Assembly: GCA_029263055.1 (NCBI GenBank)
Contig: JAJCYG010000070.1
Location: 1-63,400 of the forward strand
DNA length: 63,400 bases
DNA from: Actinomycetes bacterium
Lineage (GTDB): Bacteria; Auribacterota; JAJCYG01
Direction: 5' to 3'
How positions within the stretch are numbered: position 1 is the first letter of the stretch; every line of letters starts with the position of its first letter. Under the pieces are notes generated by a model that saw only the letters and a list, made by a program, of their open reading frames with translations, was not told the origin of the DNA and made no database searches. This document shows positions 33,181-41,789 of this stretch, piece after piece. The translations under genes were made by a program, and so were the position numbers.

Positions 33181-34881
33181 ATGCTACAGCTTATGAAAAT
33201 TCGATTTGGGATCTGGGCGCTTATTGCGACCTCTTTTTTCATCCGGCTGATTCAGGCCAACCTCAATTATACCCCTCTTTTTGGAGATGAATGGGTCCTT
33301 TCTAGCGCTTCTCTAAATATGATGATGACTGGGACGTTGAAGAATATCTTCTTTGGTTACGGGGATGTTTGCAAGATTCCGTATCTTTTGATTGATGTGG
33401 TCACCTTTTTGATTGGGGCATGGCGGGGGATTTATGCTTCTGTTTCATCTGTACTCCCTTTTGAAGACTTTGTTTTTGCCAATCGACTTTTCAATGTTAC
33501 TTTAGGGGCGCTTTCGATTGGAGTGGCTTATCGTTTAGGGGTAAAGATTGCTACAGAACGATTGGGTTGGATTTTGGCGTTGCTTACTTTTGCGAATCCG
33601 CTTCAGTTTAAATATTCTCTTTATTCTAATCCTGATGAGACGGCCTTCTTTTTTATGCTTTTTTCCATGGTCTTTGCTTTAGACATTGCTTCTAAAGAGG
33701 ATAAGGAAGCAAGGAAGGGGTATCTTTTTTCTGCCATTTGTATTGCTCTTTCGATTGGAGCAAAAGTGAATCACATGTTTGCGATTTTGTTTCCATTGAT
33801 GATCCATTTTTATGTGCGACCAGGTAACTTGATCGATAAAACATTTAATTTGAATTTGATTAAGTTTGGTGGCGCTTTGGCCGGAACTTATTTTTTAGTT
33901 TCGCCAACCGTGTTGCTTAGTTTTCCTACTTTTTTTGATTTTTGGCTTCGTTTCTTTTTTGGCACTGAGATGAATTTAAGTGAACGTCAAGTGTATGAAG
34001 TGTCTCAATTTTCACTTCTTTTTGAAGAAATTCGTAAGGTTTTAGGGACATGGACTTTATTTGGATTGGCTTGTTTTGGGATTTTAGGTTTTCTTAGAAA
34101 AAGAGAGCATCAGGTAATTCTCTTTATTGGTTTGGCGCTCACTTATTTTTTCTCAACTGTAATTCATGCCAACACAAGTTATCGTGTGGATGCACATGCG
34201 CTTTTTCCATTGCTTCCCTTTATTTTAATTTTTACAGGTATGGGCATTGATTTATCTGTTCGACTTGTGCAATCTGTTCTTCCTTTTCTAAAGGGGAGAG
34301 CTCTGCCTCTTATTGCCACACTGATCTTGATTTTCTTTCCTTTAAATAAATCGATTTTAAATTCAAAAATTGATTACACCTATTTAGGTGGAAATAACAA
34401 AGAGAGTTTTTGGGATTATTTTTTAAAAGGTGTCAAAACAAGTCAAGCAGCTCCTTTAAATCCGATTGCAAAAAATGAAATGAATCAAATAGAACGTTTG
34501 CCTGTGACTCTTAAAGGGAATGAAAGTGAGTGGGGAGTACTTTTAGATGTAAATGGAAAAGAAGCCGTTGAAATAGAATTTGAATTTGATTCAGAGACAG
34601 AGCTGCTGCCGAGTTTGGCAACGGTATCGCTCAGTTACCTTGATGAAGTTCAAAAAAAGAAGTTTGTGCGCCATCGCAGAAATTATTTGCTCGAGGATGT
34701 GGGCCATTGGAACTGGCGGCAATTAGGTGTGAGCACGCCTATTAAGGTTGGCGAAGAGGGAGATGTCGCCCGTATTCCTTTAGAAATACTAGAAAGAGGA
34801 AAGATTGTTTTGGTCCGCGTTAGTCTTAAAAGTCCTTATCAAACCGGTTCGCTTCAATTAAAACGTGTGGAATTAAAATGA
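33181..34881 (+). CDS. GT39-like membrane glycosyltransferase
   Basis: A 566-residue GT-C protein. The first periplasmic loop has the catalytic-type acidic pair in LFGDEWVLSS. About ten to eleven hydrophobic segments run to residue 395, then a soluble periplasmic domain of 170 residues ends the protein. The family transfers sugars or other groups from polyprenyl phosphate to lipid A, protein or glycan. ATG at 33181 is used; another at 33193 is in frame. A TAATAT box 6 bases before the first ATG could make the mRNA leaderless. Overlaps the next gene by 4 bases. Confidence 0.8.
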   Translation: MLQLMKIRFGIWALIATSFFIRLIQANLNYTPLFGDEWVLSSASLNMMMTGTLKNIFFGYGDVCKIPYLLIDVVTFLIGAWRGIYASVSSVLPFEDFVFANRLFNVTLGALSIGVAYRLGVKIATERLGWILALLTFANPLQFKYSLYSNPDETAFFFMLFSMVFALDIASKEDKEARKGYLFSAICIALSIGAKVNHMFAILFPLMIHFYVRPGNLIDKTFNLNLIKFGGALAGTYFLVSPTVLLSFPTFFDFWLRFFFGTEMNLSERQVYEVSQFSLLFEEIRKVLGTWTLFGLACFGILGFLRKREHQVILFIGLALTYFFSTVIHANTSYRVDAHALFPLLPFILIFTGMGIDLSVRLVQSVLPFLKGRALPLIATLILIFFPLNKSILNSKIDYTYLGGNNKESFWDYFLKGVKTSQAAPLNPIAKNEMNQIERLPVTLKGNESEWGVLLDVNGKEAVEIEFEFDSETELLPSLATVSLSYLDEVQKKKFVRHRRNYLLEDVGHWNWRQLGVSTPIKVGEEGDVARIPLEILERGKIVLVRVSLKSPYQTGSLQLKRVELK

Positions 34882-36602
34882 GAAATTATTTCACGGATTG
34901 GGACAAACAAGTTTTGGGTTCTTTTAAAGAGTTGATTGGTTCTGTTTGGACTGGATTGATTCAACTTGTTTCGTTAAATCGATACCAGTGGTCTTTTGTT
35001 TTGATTTTAACCTTAGGTCTAGGTATGCGGTTATGTGGTTGGAATTCAGGCCAAGTTTTAGAAGAAGAAGTTCGAGTAGTTCGAGAAACATTAGGTCTGA
35101 TTTCATTTAGCGATCACTTTAAGTATGAGTCGAGTTCTTTTTATGGATTGCTTCTCACGATACCGACTTTAGCTGTTTTGGTGATAGGCTCTGCTAAGTT
35201 GTGGTTTTCAGCCTCAATGATTTTTAAAACCTATGGTGTTTCTTTAATCACCTATCCCTATGTGCTTTTTTCAAGTCGTTTGTTTTGCTTGATTTTGTTT
35301 GTGGTCACTCTCTTCTTATTATGGCAATTGGGGCGTCGTTTTTTTAACGAGAGAGTGGGACTTGTGTCTGCCTTGTTGCTTGCATTTGTCCCCGTAGCCA
35401 TTGAAACCTCTCGATTTGCTCTGCCTCAAAACTTTGTTCTATTGCTTGTGGTTTTATTGGCTTGGGCTTATTTGGCTCAACGCAATATTTTATTTGGCGT
35501 GGTGTGGGGGCTCTTGAGTGCCACAACCTACCATGGAATTTTCTTAGGTCCGTTTGTTTTTTTCATATTCTTTTTTGTGAATCAACGCTGCGCATGGACC
35601 TTTTTATGGAGTTCACTAACAGCCTATCTTTTAGCCACATTTTACCTTCATTTTGATCTTCCTGTTCGTTTAGATGCGATTGCTTTCTCAATCCAACAAC
35701 GAACCGATCTTTTTCATATTCTTTCTTTAAAAGAGGAGACCCTTTTCTTAGGAAAGCAGTTGAGTTGGGGGCTTTTGGTTGGCGTGATTTTTTGTTGTTT
35801 TCTTTCTTTTAAACGTCAGCTTAAAAACCGATTAGTTAAAGCAGCCTTTGTCTTGATTGAGCTCTTTTTAATCAGTTTTTATTACCATTATGCCAATCGC
35901 CCTGAAGATTTGCTTTGGGTGGTGATTCCGTTTGTTTTGCTACTTGCTTTATTTATTGATTGGTTATGGCAAAAACGCCTTCAATGGGGCGTGCTTTTCT
36001 TAATCGGATATGGGGCACTATTGTTGCCAGATCTTTCAGCTCTATTAAAGGATTCTCCCACATTTCAAGCAAGGCTAAAGCCTCAAGAAATTGCCTTTTC
36101 TTCGTTTACACCGGGTGATTGGAAGGCTGACTACCTATTAGGCAAACCCTATCAACCCATGGATTGGGTTCAAACTAAAGTGGCTCAAGCCTATACCCCT
36201 AAATTCAAACCTGTCTCAATTGCGAATAAAGAGATAAAATGTCGGTTTTTAAATCGATTTGCCTATGTTGATGAGATTCAGTTTGCTGTGAAGTCTGATT
36301 CAGGCAGAGAAAAAGAGTTGGCGCTTGTTTTGGACTCAGGGAAAAAGGTTGTGGGCTTGTTAAAACCTAAAAAAGGGTGGCAGGATGTTTCGTTTAAAGT
36401 AAGACAAGCTTTTCCTGTAGGCGAAGAGGTTGCTTTTAGGTTTGAGACAAATGAGTCTATAGAGCTCTTATTTAGTTCTGATGAAATTTATTTAGATCAA
36501 GAGATTGTCTATAAAAGAGGTCCGGGTCTTCCCAAACCAGAGCTTCATGAAGTATTATTTAACGTGATTTATTCAAAAGAAAGAAACAATGAAACCAGAT
36601 AA
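34878..36602 (+). CDS. GT39-like membrane glycosyltransferase, second member
   Basis: A 574-residue paralogue with the same layout: an acidic first loop (QVLEEEVRVV) after membrane segment 1, about ten membrane segments, and a C-terminal periplasmic domain from about residue 410. ETSRFALPQN and NRPEDLLWVV follow the PMT-like pattern. It overlaps its neighbours by 4 and 14 bases. The acceptor is unknown. Confidence 0.75.
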   Translation: MRNYFTDWDKQVLGSFKELIGSVWTGLIQLVSLNRYQWSFVLILTLGLGMRLCGWNSGQVLEEEVRVVRETLGLISFSDHFKYESSSFYGLLLTIPTLAVLVIGSAKLWFSASMIFKTYGVSLITYPYVLFSSRLFCLILFVVTLFLLWQLGRRFFNERVGLVSALLLAFVPVAIETSRFALPQNFVLLLVVLLAWAYLAQRNILFGVVWGLLSATTYHGIFLGPFVFFIFFFVNQRCAWTFLWSSLTAYLLATFYLHFDLPVRLDAIAFSIQQRTDLFHILSLKEETLFLGKQLSWGLLVGVIFCCFLSFKRQLKNRLVKAAFVLIELFLISFYYHYANRPEDLLWVVIPFVLLLALFIDWLWQKRLQWGVLFLIGYGALLLPDLSALLKDSPTFQARLKPQEIAFSSFTPGDWKADYLLGKPYQPMDWVQTKVAQAYTPKFKPVSIANKEIKCRFLNRFAYVDEIQFAVKSDSGREKELALVLDSGKKVVGLLKPKKGWQDVSFKVRQAFPVGEEVAFRFETNESIELLFSSDEIYLDQEIVYKRGPGLPKPELHEVLFNVIYSKERNNETR

Positions 36603-39600
36603 ACCGTGTTATTTAGATTGGCTTTTTTTAGCCTTGCTGGGCTTGGTGCCACTTTTGTGGTTCCGGTCTGAGGGACTTCTGATTTCTGGAGATATGTTGC
36701 CACCGATGTCCTGGGAAGCTTTCATGAATCGATTCTTTACATGGGATGAACGATTGGGTGGGGGGCATGAATCTCTGCTTCATTTTAGTGTGATGTTTTT
36801 TCATTTTGTGGAAGCGGTGTTGACCACAATTTGTCCCACTCTTTTAATGGCTCAAAAAGTAGAATTTATGTTGTGGTTTTTTCTATCAGGTGTGGGGATT
36901 TATTACCTGCTTGGTGTGATGTTGGAAGGGGAAGGGAAGCGGATCGGCCGTTGGGTTGGGGTTATTTTTTATCTCTTCAACCTTTATCTAGAGCCTATTT
37001 GGCAAGGGATGAACATGGCCAATCTCTCTTGCTTTATTTACATTCCAATTATGCTTGGATTGACCATGGAATGTTTTCAGCGTAAACGCCCCTATTGGTT
37101 TTGTGTGGTTGCCGTGGGACTGCTCACTTTTTTCTGTGCGCCGATTGGAACCAATCCACCTATGCTTCTTGTGACAGTCTTTCCTTTTGTTATTTATGGG
37201 CTCTTTTATTTATTTAAAAACAGAGTGTGGTTTAATTTAAAAGAACTCTGTCGCTTTTTTGGTTTCTTTATTTTGGTTGGTATCATGGGAGTGTTGTTGA
37301 ATCTTTTTTGGATTTATCCCTTTATTCTTCAAGTTTTTGTGAATACGGCTCAGACTTCTTTAGAGTTTACTCCTGGTTCTAATTTAGATTGGTTGAAATC
37401 ATTAAGCACAAACACCAGCCTTTTTAATGTGGCTAAAATGCAAGGAGCTTGGGTTTGGTATTCAGGTTTTGGAGAGCCCTATATTCCTTATTCTGCACTT
37501 TATCAAACCAATCCTTTCTTTTTAATTTTGGGTTTTATGTTGCCTGTGATTGCAGGAATTGGTTTTGTGATCAGTCGTCACAAACTCGCAGGTCTTTTGT
37601 TTGGTTCCTTTGCTTTAATAGGCGTGATCTTTGGCACAGGAGTGCACCCCCCATTTGGCAAACTCTATGCTTGGCTTGTGGAGAACATCCCTTTCTTTTA
37701 TATTATTCGATCTCCGTGGTACAAATTTACCTTTTTAGTTTGTGTCGGTTATGCCGGACTTTTTGCTTTGCTGGGACAGCGTTTGGCCACAGTAAAAGTA
37801 GGGAAGAAAAAGGTGTTGGCCTCTATTACGATCTTTCTTTTATGTGCTTATAACGTGGTTTATGCCTTTCCTATTTCAACGGGACGTCATTTTCTTGTTC
37901 CAGAAGATCGTGAGTTTATGACTCACAACTACATGGATATTCCTGAGTATGTGAATGAAGCGGTCGACTTTATTAAAAAAGATAACAATCAGTTTCGAGT
38001 GTTTGAAGCCACAGCCAAAAAGCACCAAGAATATACTTGGGGCAATTATGCCTTTAACCATATTTTAACGAGTTATTCGTTAACACCTGTCTTTTATTCC
38101 TCAATGGTCAACAGCCCTTCTCTTTATCCAGGGGATGAGATGGTTAAGATGTTGCATCGAGCGATTAAGCTGAATAATAGATCTCAGTTCGTTGGATTAT
38201 TAAAGAACTTTAAAATTAAACGTGTTTTATTTCCTTATGACCTGCATTGGTATGAAATGGCAGACATACAAGGAAGCTCTAAAATTTGGGAATTTCTAGA
38301 AGGGTGTGATGATTTAGTTTTAGAAGAGCGATTTGGTCCGTGGCGTATTTATTCGCTTGAGGGTCTTTATCCTTCTTCCCTTTATGTGACTACAGAACCT
38401 TATTTTGTGATGGGGAGTTGGACGTTGCTTCCTTCATTGTTAAATACCCCGCAATTGGAAGATGCCAATTTTGTGTTTGTTGATTCTTTAAGAGATGTTT
38501 TAAAGCATAAAGAAATTGATCCGCTCAAACTGATTCTTGTGAATATGAACGTAGAGCAGCTTGCTGCTGCTGAATTAGGACAAGAGTTTGGATTAGGACA
38601 GATGGCCCGTAGTAAACAGCAACTTTCTTTTGAACAAAAGAAGACAGAGTCTATTCAGATTTGGGTTCAAGCCAAAGGCGATGATCTTTTAAAACTCTCT
38701 AATATGTTGCTTGATAAAGAACGGTTGAAGGTCTCTTCTCAGCAAATCTATCCTGGGCAAGCGTCTCAGTGGCTTCGTATTTATAGCGGAACCCTTAAAG
38801 AAGGGACGCATACTCTTTATTTGCGTAATCCAACCCGGAATGGGGGGATTGAACAAGTTGCTGTCATTCCTGAGTCTAAAATCAAATCGATTCAAAGTGA
38901 GTTTCAATCTTTATTTGAAAATAAAAAGATAGAAGCGAGTTGGCTTAAAACCGTTCAAAAGGGAGGGTTTGAATTTAATGCAGCCTTTTCATTTCCGCTT
39001 AAGTCTTCTCAAGAAACAAAGTTCAATATTAAAAGCCATCTTTTTGGAGATGATCAAGACACACTTTTATGGACAGGGGATGTATTGCAGCAAAATATTG
39101 CCGATATTGATATTAAACCTCAGCATAAAGGGGTTGAATATTTTCGTGCAGCAGAAGGGTGGACCTTTAAGTTTTTAGATAAAGTGGTGGAAGGGGCTCC
39201 TTCTGTTGTGATCTTGTTTCATCATTTTGAGCCTGTTCTATTAAAAGATTTTCCTGATGTTTATCTCGATTTCAAACTTTATGATGTGCTCTCTTGTGAC
39301 GGACAGATCAAGTTTTACCTGCAGGATGAAAAGGGAGAGGATTTTGAAACTGTGTTGCCACTTGCACGTGTGGTTCCTTTATATGATGAAATCAGTCGCT
39401 ATCACCCAGAGAAGCAAGGTGTGGTCTGTACAGGGATTGATTTAGAGATCAATCATTCTTTTAAGCACCGTAAAGGGTTTCGACGTTATCCGAATAAAGA
39501 CCTGCTGCTGCGAGAAGTTAAGATGGGGCAGATTAATTTTAAAGAGACAAGTGAGTCAGACCAGGTGACAGGAGACCGCAACAATCGAGCTCAAGTGAAT

Positions 39601-39984
39601 TGGTCTTTATCTGATCAAGTAAGGGAGTCTAATTTGTGGGTTCCTTATCAACAAACTGCTTCATTTGAAAAAGAATCAGTTGAGTCAGTTAAGGTTGATC
39701 CAACGCACTACACCTTAGATTTTGAAAAGCCAACAAAAGGTTCACTGGTGTTAAATCAGGGTTACCATCCTTTGTGGCAAGCCAAAACAGCTCAAGGCAA
39801 GGAACTGTTGCATTTTAAATTCAATGGATGGGAAAATGGTTATATTTTAACAGGAGAGCAAGGAGACGTTGAGCTCCGTTTTGAACCCCAACAGAAAGTT
39901 TTATTAGGTTGTTATTTGTCAGGGGGAACCGGACTTGTTTTGCTCCTTGTTTTTAGCCTCTTGTATTGGAGAAGAAAGCAATGA
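36589..39984 (+). CDS. Very large GT-C-like membrane protein (AftD/YfhO-type)
   Basis: A 1131-residue protein. The first loop has SGDMLPPMSWEAFMNRF and WDERLGGGHE, like the AftD (DUF3367) and YfhO-related groups. About twelve membrane segments extend to residue 430. A 650-residue periplasmic region of beta-rich appearance follows, with a final membrane anchor (GTGLVLLLVFSLLYWRRKQ). It probably transfers or positions sugars of a large surface glycan. Its stop overlaps the next gene start by 4 bases. Confidence 0.65.
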   Translation: MKPDKPCYLDWLFLALLGLVPLLWFRSEGLLISGDMLPPMSWEAFMNRFFTWDERLGGGHESLLHFSVMFFHFVEAVLTTICPTLLMAQKVEFMLWFFLSGVGIYYLLGVMLEGEGKRIGRWVGVIFYLFNLYLEPIWQGMNMANLSCFIYIPIMLGLTMECFQRKRPYWFCVVAVGLLTFFCAPIGTNPPMLLVTVFPFVIYGLFYLFKNRVWFNLKELCRFFGFFILVGIMGVLLNLFWIYPFILQVFVNTAQTSLEFTPGSNLDWLKSLSTNTSLFNVAKMQGAWVWYSGFGEPYIPYSALYQTNPFFLILGFMLPVIAGIGFVISRHKLAGLLFGSFALIGVIFGTGVHPPFGKLYAWLVENIPFFYIIRSPWYKFTFLVCVGYAGLFALLGQRLATVKVGKKKVLASITIFLLCAYNVVYAFPISTGRHFLVPEDREFMTHNYMDIPEYVNEAVDFIKKDNNQFRVFEATAKKHQEYTWGNYAFNHILTSYSLTPVFYSSMVNSPSLYPGDEMVKMLHRAIKLNNRSQFVGLLKNFKIKRVLFPYDLHWYEMADIQGSSKIWEFLEGCDDLVLEERFGPWRIYSLEGLYPSSLYVTTEPYFVMGSWTLLPSLLNTPQLEDANFVFVDSLRDVLKHKEIDPLKLILVNMNVEQLAAAELGQEFGLGQMARSKQQLSFEQKKTESIQIWVQAKGDDLLKLSNMLLDKERLKVSSQQIYPGQASQWLRIYSGTLKEGTHTLYLRNPTRNGGIEQVAVIPESKIKSIQSEFQSLFENKKIEASWLKTVQKGGFEFNAAFSFPLKSSQETKFNIKSHLFGDDQDTLLWTGDVLQQNIADIDIKPQHKGVEYFRAAEGWTFKFLDKVVEGAPSVVILFHHFEPVLLKDFPDVYLDFKLYDVLSCDGQIKFYLQDEKGEDFETVLPLARVVPLYDEISRYHPEKQGVVCTGIDLEINHSFKHRKGFRRYPNKDLLLREVKMGQINFKETSESDQVTGDRNNRAQVNWSLSDQVRESNLWVPYQQTASFEKESVESVKVDPTHYTLDFEKPTKGSLVLNQGYHPLWQAKTAQGKELLHFKFNGWENGYILTGEQGDVELRFEPQQKVLLGCYLSGGTGLVLLLVFSLLYWRRKQ

Positions 39985-41786
39985 ACCAGAAGATTTTAAA
40001 ATTAGTCGGTTGGGCTGCATTGCTTCTTATTGTTGCTTCTCTCTGTGCTTACTTTTGTGGCAAATACCGCACGTCATATTATTCGTTTGAGTTTGGTGTT
40101 TCAGCTTTTCTTATCTTTTTTTGTTTGTCTCTCTTTCTCTATTTTTCAAAATCAATCCCTAAGTTTTTGGGATTCTTTCTTTTAATTAGTTTTTCGATTC
40201 TGACGTTGTTCAGTGCACACTTTTTAGATGAGATTCGAGAAGGAAAACGAAAAAACTACCGAGAGTGGACATTAAAGGCAAAGCAAAAAGGATTGATCTT
40301 AGAACTTCCTTTTACAAAGCGCCAGAAAGAGTCTGAAGAGAAATATAATCAAACTTTGATTCAAAATAATCTCGATCAAGTCAAACAAGGGTATACCGTG
40401 AGTGAAATCTTTCCAAAGTTTACTCAGTTGGATGGGGCTTATTTCACCCAGCTTGATTTTATAGGTGTGCGTTATGTGGTCTTTCATATTAAAGAAGGCA
40501 AACAAAAAATATTTTTAAATGTGACCAACCTGCCTGTTGTGGCTACTTATCCTAAACAAATCCTTTTTAAGGTTCCGATTCGAAAACCTAAAATTACAGT
40601 GCTTTATGGATCTGAGTTTTCTGATGCCTTACGCCTTGATTTTGGAAAAGGGTCTAAATGGTTTGCTCAAGAACAAGGCCATCTTTATCTGCATAATCAT
40701 GAGTATCGGGATTGGCTTGTTGCGTTAAAACTAAAGTTGGTTTCAAAAAATCCCGTTTCAGTCAAAATCAGACATCAAAATCGAGATGAAATTGTGTGGC
40801 AAGGAGAGGTGAAGGGTGAAGCGCTGGTTGAGCTGCCTCAATTATCTTTGCTCTCAGGTAAGAACCTCTTTTTATTTGAGGTGGGCCAAAGTAAAACAAA
40901 ACAAGAGCCGATTGATCTTCTTCTTTCTGAAGGGAGTGGAGTCGGGTTAGGGCTTGCTGATTTAGATGTGCATAGTTTAGGGTTAAAGCCTGAAGCTATT
41001 TTAACTGAAAAAAATAAAGTGACTCAGGCTGATCCTGCTTTTGAAAAGTGGATGGACTCTTTAAATGAAGAGACCACTTACTTGCAATATCCTTTAGCTC
41101 ATAAAGATTGGTCCACACCGATTCGTTATAAAAGAAACAGAGGAGAGCATAATTTTTATTATGACCAGTCTATTCCTAAGTTTGCCGCCCGTTTTTTAGG
41201 AAATAAACCAACTGCTTCTTTAGCCTTGTGGATGGATTTTTTAGGAATTGATTATTTGGTCTTGCATACAGAACTTTATAACTGGCCTCCTCTTTTAAAA
41301 GAGGGAGATGGGTTTGAATTGTTGAATCAGTTTGGCTCGGTTCGTATTTACAAGCCAGCTACAGATCAGATCTATTTTGAGTCTGAGAAAGCACCTCGTC
41401 AAAAAGGGAGTAATGTGGTTGATTCAGATACGCGTGAAGGCATGGCTCGAGTCTCTGTGGCTCAAGCAGAAGGGCGTTCAGGTTATTTGGTGTTTGGCCC
41501 CCATGTCCCTCTTAGTCCTGGAAAGTATCGAGTGACCTATAAATTAAGGGCTGAAACTAAAAGCGATCAATTACTGGCTAAAATTGATGTCTGTGCCCGT
41601 GAAGGTAACAAGGTGCTGGTTGAAAAGGAACTTAAAGGGAGTGATTTTAATCAGGCCGCCCAGTATCAAGAGTTTTTACTCGAGTTTGAGTTAGATCAAG
41701 TGGAGAAAGTCGAGTTTAGAGTGTGGCATGAAGATGTTAAAAATGGATTGTGGTCTGACACGATTTTATTGGAAAGAGTGAACTAA
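39981..41786 (+). CDS. Membrane-anchored periplasmic protein lacking the GT-C core
   Basis: A 601-residue protein with only about three N-terminal membrane segments, then a soluble region. That region holds two copies of a module also found at the C-terminus of the next protein: FIGVRYVVFHIKEG (residues about 165-178) and FLGIDYLVLHTELY (about 418-431), compare HFGTKYVLVHKDQ downstream. It ends in a beta-sandwich-like domain. The multi-pass catalytic part of its neighbours is missing. The ATGA overlap start is favoured over a TTG 15 bases earlier. A non-catalytic partner subunit is an inference. Confidence 0.6.
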   Translation: MNQKILKLVGWAALLLIVASLCAYFCGKYRTSYYSFEFGVSAFLIFFCLSLFLYFSKSIPKFLGFFLLISFSILTLFSAHFLDEIREGKRKNYREWTLKAKQKGLILELPFTKRQKESEEKYNQTLIQNNLDQVKQGYTVSEIFPKFTQLDGAYFTQLDFIGVRYVVFHIKEGKQKIFLNVTNLPVVATYPKQILFKVPIRKPKITVLYGSEFSDALRLDFGKGSKWFAQEQGHLYLHNHEYRDWLVALKLKLVSKNPVSVKIRHQNRDEIVWQGEVKGEALVELPQLSLLSGKNLFLFEVGQSKTKQEPIDLLLSEGSGVGLGLADLDVHSLGLKPEAILTEKNKVTQADPAFEKWMDSLNEETTYLQYPLAHKDWSTPIRYKRNRGEHNFYYDQSIPKFAARFLGNKPTASLALWMDFLGIDYLVLHTELYNWPPLLKEGDGFELLNQFGSVRIYKPATDQIYFESEKAPRQKGSNVVDSDTREGMARVSVAQAEGRSGYLVFGPHVPLSPGKYRVTYKLRAETKSDQLLAKIDVCAREGNKVLVEKELKGSDFNQAAQYQEFLLEFELDQVEKVEFRVWHEDVKNGLWSDTILLERVN

Positions 41787-41789
41787 TTC

